From SHYQ01 sp041674525 (GTDB lineage Bacteria; Chloroflexota; Dehalococcoidia; UBA2979): a stretch of DNA of 64,000 bases. The translations under genes were made by a program, and so were the position numbers. The first letter of the stretch is position 1; each line of letters starts with the position of its first letter. Below the pieces are notes generated by a model. It was not told the origin of the DNA. It searched no databases and was given only the letters and a program-made list of their open reading frames with translations. Positions 34,087-43,278 of this stretch are shown one piece after another. The DNA lies in the NCBI GenBank assembly GCA_041674525.1, contig JBAYVN010000002.1, positions 23,889 to 87,888 of the forward strand, in the 5' to 3' direction.

Positions 34087-35031
34087 CTAGAAGATCGCGA
34101 TCGGGTTCACCGGGCACCCGGTGCCGAGCGAGAACTTCAGCGGCGCGATCGTCATCATGTACTCCCAGCGATTGCGCTCCTCGCACGCCCTGGCGAGGTC
34201 GTCGAAGTTCGCCGCGTCGATGAGGTACAGGCCCATCGCCGTGATCCCGATGTGGTGCACGGGCAGCCGGTCGACGTCGTAGCCGCTCGGGGTCACCTCG
34301 GGCCCTTCGCCGCCGATCACCGCGACCCCGCGCTCGTGGAGCCACGGCATGCATGCGGCATGGAGGCCGGGGCGGTTCGTCGCGGGCACCGCCTCCGCGC
34401 CCTCCTCCAGGCGATGGCGGTAGTGACCGGTGCGCACGAAGAGGATGTCGCCCTCCTCCACGCGCACGCCCTCCGCGCGCTCGGCCGCCTCCAGATCCTC
34501 GGGCAGCACGGGAGTGCCGTTCTCCAGCCACTTCACGCCCTTCAGTCGAGCGATGTCGAGGAGCACGCCCCGGCTGACCACGCCGCGCTCCGCGGGCACC
34601 TCGATCGACCCGGCGCCCGCGCCGCGCGCGGTGACGAGGTTGGCGGGCTTCCCGTTGTACATGTAGCCCTCCCAGAACATATGGCTCAGGGCGTCCATGT
34701 GCGTGATCGTGTACCCGTGCGGGGCGATGCCGAAGAAGTCGCCGGAGCCGCCGGCCACGTGCGTGGCCCCCTGCACCTGCGCCTCGCCGGTGCCGGTCAT
34801 GTAGTGCAGCACCAGGCTGGAGCCGGGGCCCATTTCATAGGTGATCGGGCGCTCGCAGGAGACCGTGTACCCCTCGCGCACCAGCGAGGCCGCCTGGCGC
34901 ACCTTCTCGGGCGTGATCAGGTTCAATGTCCCGCGCTCGTCGTCCGCGCCCCAGCGACCCCAGTTGCTGAGCGACTTGAAGAACCCGAGCAGCTCCGCCT
35001 CGGTCGGAAGACTCCGCGATCCTGTGGTCAT
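34087..35031 (-). CDS. Cyclase-family (kynurenine-formamidase-like) metal-dependent hydrolase
   Basis: A 314-aa protein with the family's metal motif in HGYTITHMDALSHMF (HxDxxxH), the second segment GVLLDIARLKG, and a late HHIGITAMGLYLIDAANFDDL. Members hydrolyse amides, isatins or lactones with Zn or Mn; kynurenine formamidase is the best-known relative. GAGGAG precedes the chosen ATG; an upstream ATG would add 28 unrelated residues. Not linked to tryptophan genes, so a role in acid or amide catabolism is more likely. Monocistronic with its own terminator. Confidence 0.85.
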   Translation of the reverse strand: MTTGSRSLPTEAELLGFFKSLSNWGRWGADDERGTLNLITPEKVRQAASLVREGYTVSCERPITYEMGPGSSLVLHYMTGTGEAQVQGATHVAGGSGDFFGIAPHGYTITHMDALSHMFWEGYMYNGKPANLVTARGAGAGSIEVPAERGVVSRGVLLDIARLKGVKWLENGTPVLPEDLEAAERAEGVRVEEGDILFVRTGHYRHRLEEGAEAVPATNRPGLHAACMPWLHERGVAVIGGEGPEVTPSGYDVDRLPVHHIGITAMGLYLIDAANFDDLARACEERNRWEYMMTIAPLKFSLGTGCPVNPIAIF

Positions 35032-35204
35032 GCCGGTCTCCTCGCACGCTGAACCCGGGGTGATTACAGAAATTATCGCCGGAACCATAGACCTGCGCGG
35101 ATCGGCTGTCCACATTCTCGCGAGCGAACGAGTATCCTGCCCCGGGCCGCGCCGAGGCGGCCCCCGTCACGCCCGAGGAGCGACTCCGAAGGAGGGTGCT
35201 CGCC

Positions 35205-36005
35205 ATGCAGCAGCCGGACCGCCGCAGTTCGTTCGACGACGTTCCCGCCATCTACGACCGTGCCCGCCCGGAGTACCCTCCGGCGCTGTTCGACGACCTG
35301 TTCGCGTACCTGAACGAGCGCGCCGCCCGTCCGCAACCCGCGATCATCGAGGTCGGTCCGGGGACCGGGCAGGCGACGCACGCGCTCCTGGAACGCGGGG
35401 CGCTCGTGACCGCCGTAGAGCTCGGGCCGAACATGGCGGAATACCTGGCCGCGAAGTACGCGGGCCGATCCGGCCTGCGCGTGCTCACCGGCGCCTTCGA
35501 GGACGCGCCGCTGGAGCCCGGCCGCTGGGACGCGGTGTTCGCGGCCACCGCGTACCACTGGGTGGACCGCGCGGAGCGCATGCGGCGGCCGCACGCGCTG
35601 CTGGTGCCCGGCGGTGTGCTCGCCGTCGTGGACACGAACCAGGTGCGCAGCGAGGCGGACCGCGGCTTCTTCGAACGCTCGCACCCGATCTACCTGAAGT
35701 ACCGCCCGGGCGAGCCGATGGGCCAGGGCCTGCCGCTGGACCTGGTCCCGCCGATCTTCGACGAGATGTGCGAGAGCGGGCTCTTCGAGGACGTTCGCCT
35801 GTGGCGCTACCGCTGGGACCAGCGGTACGACGCCGACGAGTACGCCGACCTGGTGATGTCGTACTCGGACGCGCAGAACATGGAGCCCGGGCCGCGCGCG
35901 GGCCTGATCGCGGACCTGCGCGCGATGGTGGCCGCGGAGCCCGGCGGCTGCGTGGTGCGGCCGCTCGTGATCACGCTCGCGGCGGGGCGGCGCACTGGTC
36001 CGTAG
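35205..36005 (+). CDS. SAM-dependent class I methyltransferase
   Basis: A 266-aa protein with the SAM site in AIIEVGPGTGQATHALLERG, the acidic residue after strand 2 in VELGPNMAEYL, and ATAYHWVDRAERM after strand 4. It belongs to the broad Methyltransf_11/25 group acting on small molecules. GGAGG lies 9 nt before the ATG. Divergent from the cyclase-family gene. The acceptor is unknown. Confidence 0.85.
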   Translation: MQQPDRRSSFDDVPAIYDRARPEYPPALFDDLFAYLNERAARPQPAIIEVGPGTGQATHALLERGALVTAVELGPNMAEYLAAKYAGRSGLRVLTGAFEDAPLEPGRWDAVFAATAYHWVDRAERMRRPHALLVPGGVLAVVDTNQVRSEADRGFFERSHPIYLKYRPGEPMGQGLPLDLVPPIFDEMCESGLFEDVRLWRYRWDQRYDADEYADLVMSYSDAQNMEPGPRAGLIADLRAMVAAEPGGCVVRPLVITLAAGRRTGP

Positions 36006-36214
36006 GCTGCACTGGAGGCCAGTGCCGTCGCCGAGCCGGGCGTGACGGGCACGCCCGCACCGCCCCCTCGCACGAGACGACCGCACCGGTCCCGGGCCAC
36101 GCGCTGACCGCTCCCGTCGCACTCCGGTCGCACGGCCGCCATCCTCGAGCCGGCCGGAGGCTCAACGGGATTTCACCGGTAGAATGATGTGACCTCTGGG
36201 GAGGGGGCGAACAC

Positions 36215-39200
36215 GTGTTTCAGAAGATCCTCGTGGCCAACCGCGGCGAGATCGCGATCCGAGCGTTCCGCGCGGCGCACGAGCTGGGTGTGCGCACCGT
36301 CGCCATCTTCCCGTACGAGGATCGCTCCTCCACCCACCGCATGACGGCGGACGAGGCGTACCAGATCGGCGTCCCCGGCCACCCGGTGCGGGCTTACCTC
36401 GACATCGCGGAGATCATCCGCGTCGCGAAGGTGTCCGGCGCGGACGCGATATATCCTGGCTACGGGTTCCTCTCGGAGAACCCCGCGCTCGCCGAGGCGT
36501 GCCAGGAAGCCGGGATCACCTTCATCGGCCCGCCGGCGAGCGTGCTGACGATGGCGGGGAACAAGGTCACGGCGAAGGAGCACGCGGTCGCCGCGGGCGT
36601 GCCCGTGCTCAAGTCCACCCCCGCATCCCGGGATGTCGCCGAGCTGCTGCGCGGCGCGGACGAGGTCGGCTTCCCGATCTTCGCGAAGGCCGTGGCCGGG
36701 GGCGGCGGGCGCGGGATGCGCCGCGTCGACAGGCGCGAGCAACTGCCCGCGGCCCTCGAGGAGGCGATGCGTGAGGCGGAGACTGCCTTCGGCGACGCCA
36801 CCATGTTCCTGGAGCAGGCGTTCCTGAACCCGCGCCACATCGAGGTGCAGATCCTCGCCGACGCGCACGGCGACGTCGTGCACCTCTTCGAGCGCGACTG
36901 CTCGCTGCAGCGGCGGCACCAGAAGGTGATCGAGATCGCCCCCGCGCCGAACCTCGACTCCCGCATCCGCGAGGCGCTCTTCCGGGACGCGGTCGCCTTC
37001 GCACGCGCGATCGGGTACGTGAACGCCGGGACCGTGGAGTTCCTGGTCGACACCGTCAGCAATCACGCCGGGCAGCACGTGTTCATCGAGATGAACCCGC
37101 GCATCCAGGTGGAGCACACCGTCACCGAGGAGGTGACGGACGTCGACCTGGTGCAGGCGCAGATCCGCATCGCCGCCGGCGAGCGCCTCGAAGACCTCGG
37201 CATCCGCCAGGCGGACCTGCGCGTGCGGGGCGCCGCGCTGCAGTGCCGCGTCACCACCGAGGATCCGCAGGCCAACTTCCGCCCGGACATCGGCCGGATC
37301 ACGCAGTACCACTCCCCCGGTGGCGCCGGCGTGCGCCTGGACGGCGGCACGATCAACCTCGGCACGGAGATCGGGCCGTACTTCGACTCGATGCTGGTGA
37401 AGCTCACCTGCCGCGGCAGGGACTTCCCACAGGCGGTGAGCCGTGCGCGGCGGTCGCTGGCCGAGTTCCGCATCCGCGGCGTCTCCACCAACATCCCGTT
37501 CCTGCAGGCCGTGCTGACGGATCCGGCGTTCCTGCGCGGCGCGCTCACCACCGCATTCATCGATGAGCGCCCGGACCTGTTGCGCGCGAACCCCGCGCGG
37601 GACCGCGGTTCGCGGATCGTGGCGTGGCTCGCGGACGTTACCGTGAACCAGCCGTACGGCAGCCGTGGCAAGATCATCAGCCCCGCGGAGAAGCTCCCGC
37701 GTATCAACCTGGACGGCCCGGTCCCCCCGGGCTCGCGCGATCGGCTGCTGGCGCTCGGCCCCGCGGGATTCGCGCGCGCGCTTCGTCAGCAGACCGCGCT
37801 GGCCGTCACCGAGACGACGTTTCGCGATGCCCACCAGTCGCTGCTGGCGACGCGCGTGCGCACGCGCGACCTGATCGCGGTCGCGCCGTACGTCGCGAGG
37901 ACCACGCCGGAGCTGCTCTCCATCGAGGCGTGGGGCGGCGCGACGTATGACGCGGCGTTGCGCTTCCTGGGCGAGGATCCGTGGCAGCGGCTGGCCGCGC
38001 TGCGCGAGGCGCTGCCCAACGTGAACATCCAGATGCTGCTGCGCGGCCGCAACACCGTGGGCTATACGCCCTACCCAACCGAGGTCACGGACGCCTTCGT
38101 GCGCGAGGCGGCCAGCACGGGCGTCGACATCTTCCGCATCTTCGATGCGCTGAACGACGTCTCGCAGATGCGCCCGGCGATCGAGTCCGTGCTCGCCACG
38201 GGGACGGCCGTCGCGGAGGTGGCGCTGTGCTACACGGGCGACCTCCTGGACCCCGCGGAGACGCTCTACACCCTCGACTACTACCTGAAGCTCGCCGAGC
38301 AGATCGTCCAGGCGGGCGCCCACATCCTCGCCATCAAGGACATGGCCGGGCTGCTGCGTCCGACCGCGGCCGAGACCCTGGTGACCGCCCTGCGCGAGCG
38401 CTTCGACCTGCCGGTGCACCTGCACACCCACGACACGCCGGGCGGGCAGCTCGCCGCGCTGCTGTACGCGAGCCGAGCGGGCGTCGACGCCGTGGACGTG
38501 GCGAGCGCGCCGATGGCCGGGACCACGAGCCAGCCGCCTGCCTCCGCGCTGGTCGCGGCGCTGGCGCACACCCCGCGCGACACCGGCATTTCGCTGCAGG
38601 CCGTCAGCGACCTCGAGCCGTACTGGGAGGCCGTGCGCCACGTGTACCGGCCGTTCGAGTCGGGACTGCCGGCGCCCACCGGCCGCGTCTACCGGCACGA
38701 GATCCCCGGCGGCCAGCTCTCCAACCTCCGCCAGCAGGCGATCAGCCTCGGCCTGGGCGAGCAGTTCGAGAAGGTCGAGGACTGGTACGCCACCGCGAAC
38801 CAGATCCTGGGCCGCCCGCCGAAGGTAACGCCGTCGTCGAAGGCCGTGGGCGACCTCGCGATGTACCTCGCGGCCGTCAACGCCGACCCCGTCTACTTCG
38901 AGGAGCACCCGGAGCGCTACGACATCCCGGACTCAGTCATCGGGTTCATGGCCGGCGAGTTGGGAGACCTCCCGGGAGGATGGCCGGAGCCCTTCCGCAG
39001 CAAGATCCTCGAGGGCCGCAAGGTCGACATCGGCGTCAAGCCGATCAGCGGCGAAGACCGCGAGGCGCTGAACGGCGACGCGGCGTCGCGGCGCCACGCG
39101 CTCAACCGGCTGCTCTTCCCGGATGCCCTGGAGGACTTCCAGCGCGTCACCGATCGCTACGGGGATCTGTCCGTGGTCGACACGGTGGAGTACCTGTACG

Positions 39201-39619
39201 GCCTGGAGCGCGGCAAGGAGCACCAGGTGGAGGTGGCGAAGGGCGTCATCCTCTACGTGGGCCTCGAGGCGATCGGGGAGGCCGACGAGCGCGGCATTCG
39301 CACGGTGATGACGACGCTCAACGGCCAGCTGCGGCCGGTGTACGTCACTGACCGCCACATCGTGACGCGGGTGCTCGGCGCCGAGAAGGCCGACCCCGCC
39401 CGCCCGGGCCAGGTGGCCGCGCCGTTCTCGGGCTTCGTCACCATCCAGGTGCAGGTGGGCGACGCCGTCACCGCGGGCCAGACGGTCGCGACCATCGAGG
39501 CGATGAAGATGGAGGCCGCGATCACTGCTCCGATCGCGGGCATCGTGAAGCGCATCGTCATCTCGGAGACGCGGCAGGTGAACGGCGGCGACCTGCTGAT
39601 GCAGATCGAGGCGCCCTGA
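36215..39619 (+). CDS. pyc: Pyruvate carboxylase
   Basis: A single 1134-aa chain with the full set of domains. Biotin carboxylase with ATP-grasp (starts FQKILVANRGEIAIRAFRAA; AVAGGGGRGMRRV) occupies about 1-455. The carboxyltransferase, with the metal and pyruvate site in TFRDAHQSLLATRVRT, covers about 530-820. The allosteric linker follows, then a biotinyl domain with EAMKMEA (Lys 1098). It converts pyruvate, bicarbonate and ATP to oxaloacetate for anaplerosis. GTG start after GGGAGGGGG. It is monocistronic and ends in a strong terminator. Confidence 0.96.
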   Translation: MFQKILVANRGEIAIRAFRAAHELGVRTVAIFPYEDRSSTHRMTADEAYQIGVPGHPVRAYLDIAEIIRVAKVSGADAIYPGYGFLSENPALAEACQEAGITFIGPPASVLTMAGNKVTAKEHAVAAGVPVLKSTPASRDVAELLRGADEVGFPIFAKAVAGGGGRGMRRVDRREQLPAALEEAMREAETAFGDATMFLEQAFLNPRHIEVQILADAHGDVVHLFERDCSLQRRHQKVIEIAPAPNLDSRIREALFRDAVAFARAIGYVNAGTVEFLVDTVSNHAGQHVFIEMNPRIQVEHTVTEEVTDVDLVQAQIRIAAGERLEDLGIRQADLRVRGAALQCRVTTEDPQANFRPDIGRITQYHSPGGAGVRLDGGTINLGTEIGPYFDSMLVKLTCRGRDFPQAVSRARRSLAEFRIRGVSTNIPFLQAVLTDPAFLRGALTTAFIDERPDLLRANPARDRGSRIVAWLADVTVNQPYGSRGKIISPAEKLPRINLDGPVPPGSRDRLLALGPAGFARALRQQTALAVTETTFRDAHQSLLATRVRTRDLIAVAPYVARTTPELLSIEAWGGATYDAALRFLGEDPWQRLAALREALPNVNIQMLLRGRNTVGYTPYPTEVTDAFVREAASTGVDIFRIFDALNDVSQMRPAIESVLATGTAVAEVALCYTGDLLDPAETLYTLDYYLKLAEQIVQAGAHILAIKDMAGLLRPTAAETLVTALRERFDLPVHLHTHDTPGGQLAALLYASRAGVDAVDVASAPMAGTTSQPPASALVAALAHTPRDTGISLQAVSDLEPYWEAVRHVYRPFESGLPAPTGRVYRHEIPGGQLSNLRQQAISLGLGEQFEKVEDWYATANQILGRPPKVTPSSKAVGDLAMYLAAVNADPVYFEEHPERYDIPDSVIGFMAGELGDLPGGWPEPFRSKILEGRKVDIGVKPISGEDREALNGDAASRRHALNRLLFPDALEDFQRVTDRYGDLSVVDTVEYLYGLERGKEHQVEVAKGVILYVGLEAIGEADERGIRTVMTTLNGQLRPVYVTDRHIVTRVLGAEKADPARPGQVAAPFSGFVTIQVQVGDAVTAGQTVATIEAMKMEAAITAPIAGIVKRIVISETRQVNGGDLLMQIEAP

Positions 39620-39648
39620 GCCCCGTCACCATCCAGTACGGAGCGACC

Positions 39649-39676
39649 GAGCAGCCCGCCGAAGGGCGGGCTGCTC
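39649..39676. terminator. Terminator between pyc and the aldehyde oxidoreductase gene
   Basis: A 12-bp perfect stem GAGCAGCCCGCC/GGCGGGCTGCTC with a GAAG tetraloop, followed by GTTG, between two convergent genes. Confidence 0.85.
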
Positions 39677-39719
39677 GTTGCGGGACGCCCTCTGTCTCGG
39701 AACCCGCTGTCTGAACCTG

Positions 39720-41600
39720 CTACGACTGCTTCCAGATCGCCGGCACCAGGTCATCGAGGCCGAGCGCCTGCAACGTCCCCGGCAGGGGACGGCCGCTCTC
39801 CCGGTCGCGCCCCATCAGCTCGTAGTAGTTGTCGAGCATGGCCTCCCAGTGCGGCCGCACGGACTTCCCCTCGGCGGGGCCGTCGATCGGCGCGGTGCTC
39901 CACCGCGTCGAGGGCTGCTCGGACGCCGGGGTGATGCCGTGCAGCACGTTGAACACGCGCATCACGTTCGCCGCGCGGAAGCCGACCTGCTGCGCCTCCT
40001 CCAGCGTGAAGTCCCACCCCGTCACGGCGTTCAGCTGGTCGACGATGTGCTGCAGGGGCACGCGGGTGCAGAAGACGCAGGTGCCCAGGGTGTCCTCGAA
40101 CTGCCGCCGCCCGGTCGCCTTCGCCACGTTGGTGGACACCTGCTCCGGCGAGAATGCATCGGTGATGCCGGGGATGCCCGACGCCGGGTCCGCGGGCCCC
40201 ATGTACCCGGACTGGTACGTCGCGATGTCTGCCGTCGCGGTGTCGAACATCTCGCGCCACATCGCGCGGTGGTCGTGGCCGCGCGGCGAGTGGCCCTTCT
40301 TCGCGTAGATGCCGGCCTGCATAGCGGACGGGCCCAGCGCCTCGGCCGCGCGCATCGTGCCCTCGGCGAGCACGTTCGCGAAGTGGCCGTCCCGCATCGC
40401 GATGCGCTCCAGCAGCGTGCGCATAGCGGCGGTGTTGCCCCACTTCAGCTCCAGGCCACCCGTGTCCTCCGGCGAGAGCTCGCCCTTCTCGTAGAGCTCG
40501 ATCACCATCGAGAGGAGGAAGCCGGCCTCGTTGCTCTCCAGTCCGAGGCGGGTGTTGAGGTTCGCGAGGATCAGCGTCTCCGCCGGGTCGCCGTTGCCGA
40601 CGAGCGGGCCCCACGCCGCGTACATCTCGTACTCGGGCTCCTCCACGGTCTGGCCTTTGTAGGGACCGTCGGTGAACGTGATCATGTGGCAGTGGTGCTG
40701 GATGCAGGCCCAGCACGGGTTCATCTTCGCCGACCACGTGGCGCGAGTGTGCTCGTTGGTCATCAGATCGGACTCGGGGTAGAAGTTCGTGGTGTAGTTG
40801 CGGATCGGCAGCGTCCCCACCGACATCCGCGACTTCGAGGACTCGTACGTGCCGCCGGTGCCCCAGTTGAAGAGGTGCCGCCCCTGCGGGTAGGACTGCA
40901 GCACGTCCCAGATCTCCTTCGCGATCTGGCCGACGCGCTGGGGCTGCGCGACCTGCACGCTGCTGCCTCGGCCGCGCGCCGCGCAGAACGCCTTCAGGTG
41001 CTTCGCGCCCATCACCGCGCCCACGCCGTTGTGCCCGGCGGCGTGGTCCTTGTCGCCGAAGATTCCCGCGAACTTCACGCCGTTCTCGCCAGCCGGGCCC
41101 ACGCAGAGCACGCTCATGCCGCGCTCGGTGTACCCCAGCTCCGCCTTGATCGCGTCCTCCGTCTCCCACGTGTCCTTGCCCATGACGGCGGCCGCGTCGC
41201 GCAACTCCGCGACGCCGTCGTGCATGTACAGGTAGACCCACCGATTCGCCTGGCCGGTGACGACGATCGCGTCGTACCCGGCGAACTTCATGTAGGCGCC
41301 CATGAAGCCGTTGGCCTGCGTGGACGTGGCGCCGTTGGTGAGCGGGCCCTTCGTCGAGATCGAGATCATCCCGGAGCCACCCGCGCGCGTCCCGCCCAGC
41401 GGACCGGACGCGATGATCAGGCAGTTCTCCGGGTCGTCCCACTCCACGCCCGGCGGGACCTCCTCGTACAGGTACTTCGCGCCGAGGCCGACGCCGCCGA
41501 CCCACTTCCGGAGCGTCGCCTCGTCCAGGGTTTCGTCGGTGAGGGTCTCGGCGGTGAGATCCACGCGCAGGATCTTCCCCGCGTATCCGTTCAGGGACAT
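39720..41600 (-). CDS. Tungsten-type aldehyde:ferredoxin oxidoreductase (AOR family)
   Basis: A 626-aa AOR-family enzyme that oxidises aldehydes to acids, or reduces acids, at a tungsto- or molybdo-bispterin site with one [4Fe-4S] cluster. The N-terminal fold has NGYAGKILRVDLT, GGVGLGAKYLYEEVP and ASGPLGG; a pterin-binding segment contains GGSGMISISTKGP. The cluster cysteines appear as C296, C299 and C304, with a fourth near C508 in LGTCVFC. The spacing is CX2CX4C. A MoaD-like gene overlaps its start. No ferredoxin or NADH-linked subunit lies nearby. GAGGAGG precedes the ATG. Confidence 0.92.
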   Translation of the reverse strand: MSLNGYAGKILRVDLTAETLTDETLDEATLRKWVGGVGLGAKYLYEEVPPGVEWDDPENCLIIASGPLGGTRAGGSGMISISTKGPLTNGATSTQANGFMGAYMKFAGYDAIVVTGQANRWVYLYMHDGVAELRDAAAVMGKDTWETEDAIKAELGYTERGMSVLCVGPAGENGVKFAGIFGDKDHAAGHNGVGAVMGAKHLKAFCAARGRGSSVQVAQPQRVGQIAKEIWDVLQSYPQGRHLFNWGTGGTYESSKSRMSVGTLPIRNYTTNFYPESDLMTNEHTRATWSAKMNPCWACIQHHCHMITFTDGPYKGQTVEEPEYEMYAAWGPLVGNGDPAETLILANLNTRLGLESNEAGFLLSMVIELYEKGELSPEDTGGLELKWGNTAAMRTLLERIAMRDGHFANVLAEGTMRAAEALGPSAMQAGIYAKKGHSPRGHDHRAMWREMFDTATADIATYQSGYMGPADPASGIPGITDAFSPEQVSTNVAKATGRRQFEDTLGTCVFCTRVPLQHIVDQLNAVTGWDFTLEEAQQVGFRAANVMRVFNVLHGITPASEQPSTRWSTAPIDGPAEGKSVRPHWEAMLDNYYELMGRDRESGRPLPGTLQALGLDDLVPAIWKQS

Positions 41601-41929
41601 GGCATCCTCCTCGCGATCTCTTCGCATGCGCCTCCGGCGAACGCCGGGAGAATCAGGATCGTGTCGCCGTCCACCAGCACCGTGTCCAGGCCGCCGGCGA
41701 GCTCCACCACGCGATCGTTGAGCACGACGCGCACGGCCTCGGTCAACTCGCGTGACGACCGGTCGATGAGCACGCCGTCCAGCGCCGCGTGCTCATCGGC
41801 GAGGTGGCCCAGCAGATCGAGGATCGTGTCGCCGTTCTCGATCGGTGCGGTGAATCGCAGGTGCTCGCCCCCGGCGGCGCTGAAGTACGGTGCGAGCATC
41901 GGCATCACGTCCACCGTCACCTCGCTCAT
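41591..41929 (-). CDS. MoaD/ThiS-like sulfur carrier with residues after the Gly-Gly
   Basis: A 112-aa beta-grasp protein starting MSEVTVDVMPMLAPYFSAAGG. It reaches the expected end VDGDTILILPAFAGG at residues 99-100 but continues for 12 more residues to a stop inside the next gene. Canonical MoaD or ThiS ends at Gly-Gly, which is adenylated and thiocarboxylated. Here the tail arises because the frame overlaps the AOR start by 10 nt. It probably supplies sulfur for the pterin cofactor of the AOR. Activation may need proteolytic trimming, or the protein has another role. Confidence 0.8.
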   Translation of the reverse strand: MSEVTVDVMPMLAPYFSAAGGEHLRFTAPIENGDTILDLLGHLADEHAALDGVLIDRSSRELTEAVRVVLNDRVVELAGGLDTVLVDGDTILILPAFAGGACEEIARRMPCP

Positions 41930-42152
41930 CTCGACGGCTCGCCTCGAACGCGCGCACCTGCGATCGCCTGGGGCGATCGCAGCAATGGTGATTCGATCGC
42001 AGCGTGCGCCGTGGCGACGGGATATCACAAGGGACATCGGTCCCGTGCTGGGTGTGACATTCGCGCGTTCGCCGCTGGAGGAATAGAGGCGGAAGCACCG
42101 TATGGCACCCGCGTGCAGCACCGGCGCTCGTGCCGCCGCGGTGGCCGCTGCC

Positions 42153-42347
42153 TTACGAACGCCGCCCGCGCACGCCGCCGAGGATGGGCGAGCCCGCGCC
42201 GAGCAGGAAGCCGAAGTCGTACCAGTTCCCCCCGCGCGCCACGTCGAAGAGGGGGTACTCGCGGAACGCGCCGAAGACGTGCGCGATCAGCACCACCCAC
42301 GCGGTCAGGCCATTCCAGAAGCCCCAGAGGAGATCCTGCCACCACAT
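42153..42347 (-). CDS. Small membrane protein
   Basis: A 64-aa protein starting MWWQDLLWGFWNGLTAW with a hydrophobic helix through VVLIAHVFGAF. A Gly-rich segment (GNWYDFGFLLGAGSPILGG) and a basic end follow. This looks like a conserved small inner-membrane protein, possibly with two helices. The longer frame upstream is poor, so I use the internal ATG. Function unknown. It is on the same strand as the MoaD and AOR genes but more than 200 nt upstream of them. Confidence 0.65.
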   Translation of the reverse strand: MWWQDLLWGFWNGLTAWVVLIAHVFGAFREYPLFDVARGGNWYDFGFLLGAGSPILGGVRGRRS

Positions 42348-42908
42348 GCCGCCATTCTCGCACACCGGATCCCGCGCACCCGGGCCCGCGGCGACGGAAC
42401 GTGATGGCACGGGCGGTGCTGGACCCTCCTTCACCCGGCTAGCACCGGAGGTTCGCATCCGACCGGATACTCACGAATGACACTACATTGAACCGAGGGG
42501 CATCAATGCGGCTCAACGTGAGAGCGGCGTTCGAGTCACTCCAACTCGCCGCCGACCAGTGGCTCTTTCACTTTGCTAACGCCGTCTCCTTGTCAGCAGT
42601 TCGGCCCGCCCGCGCCGGTTGATCTCATCGAAGAGATGTCACGTCTCCTCGCCAACCACTCACTCAATCACGTCACGATCAACGACGAGACCTGTGACCT
42701 CACCTTGGCCTTCGACTCTTCGTCACTGCCAGCGAGGTCCTGCTGCTTCCGGCTCGCCTCCTTCTCCTGCGGCGCTAACACATTCGCACGTAGCCGCACC
42801 ATCCGCGCGCCCGCGCAGGGGTGAACCGCGAAGCGACCGCCTCGGGTAGAGTCGGAGTGGTCGCGAGCGGGGGCGCGGGCCCGGGGACCCTGATCGTGGA
42901 GGTGGAGC
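42348..42908. other. Gene-poor region with possible frame-broken remnant
   Basis: Less GC-rich than its surroundings. No intact gene is convincing. Two protein-like stretches abut in different forward frames: one from ATG 42506 (RAAFESLQLAADQWLFHFA) and one after about 42600 (VDLIEEMSRLLANHSLNHV). This could be one gene broken by a frameshift, or chance. GGAGGTGGAG just before 42909 is the ribosome-binding site of the next gene. Confidence 0.45.
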
Positions 42909-43262
42909 ATGCCAGGCAAGCAGCTGTCGCAGCAGGAGATCAACCGCGAGTTGCAGCGCGATCAGTACGCGCAGGCCAGCGGCAGCACGGGCGAGCAACG
43001 GCGCGTGACGGCCGTCGTCGCCTTCAACGCCGCCGACTTCGATCAGTGGTGCAAGGCCAACGGGAAGAATCCGCGCGATCGCAACCTGCTGATGGTGACC
43101 GCGGCCACGGCGCGCGGACTGCAGAACGCCCACCTGGAGGTCACCGGGCGCGGCATGTGGCGCGCCGACATCCACGCGCTGATGGTCGCGCTGGTGCCCA
43201 TGCTGGACCGCCCCTCGCAGCAGCGGCTCGCGGGCATGGGATGGGGCCAGCCCATCCCCTGA
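42909..43262 (+). CDS. Hypothetical protein
   Basis: A 117-aa soluble protein with the central segment VTAVVAFNAADFDQWCKANG and the end MLDRPSQQRLAGMGWGQPIP. No family recognised; the overall shape is a small alpha/beta domain. A strong GGAGGTGGAG ribosome-binding site supports expression. It ends 16 nt before the stop of the convergent kinase gene. Confidence 0.65.
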   Translation: MPGKQLSQQEINRELQRDQYAQASGSTGEQRRVTAVVAFNAADFDQWCKANGKNPRDRNLLMVTAATARGLQNAHLEVTGRGMWRADIHALMVALVPMLDRPSQQRLAGMGWGQPIP

Positions 43263-43278
43263 CCTCGTCCGCGCGAGT

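Noticed and set aside
36173..38908. A 911-codon minus-strand frame opposite pyruvate carboxylase
   Set aside because: Shadow frame; the plus strand encodes an intact pyruvate carboxylase with all domains.
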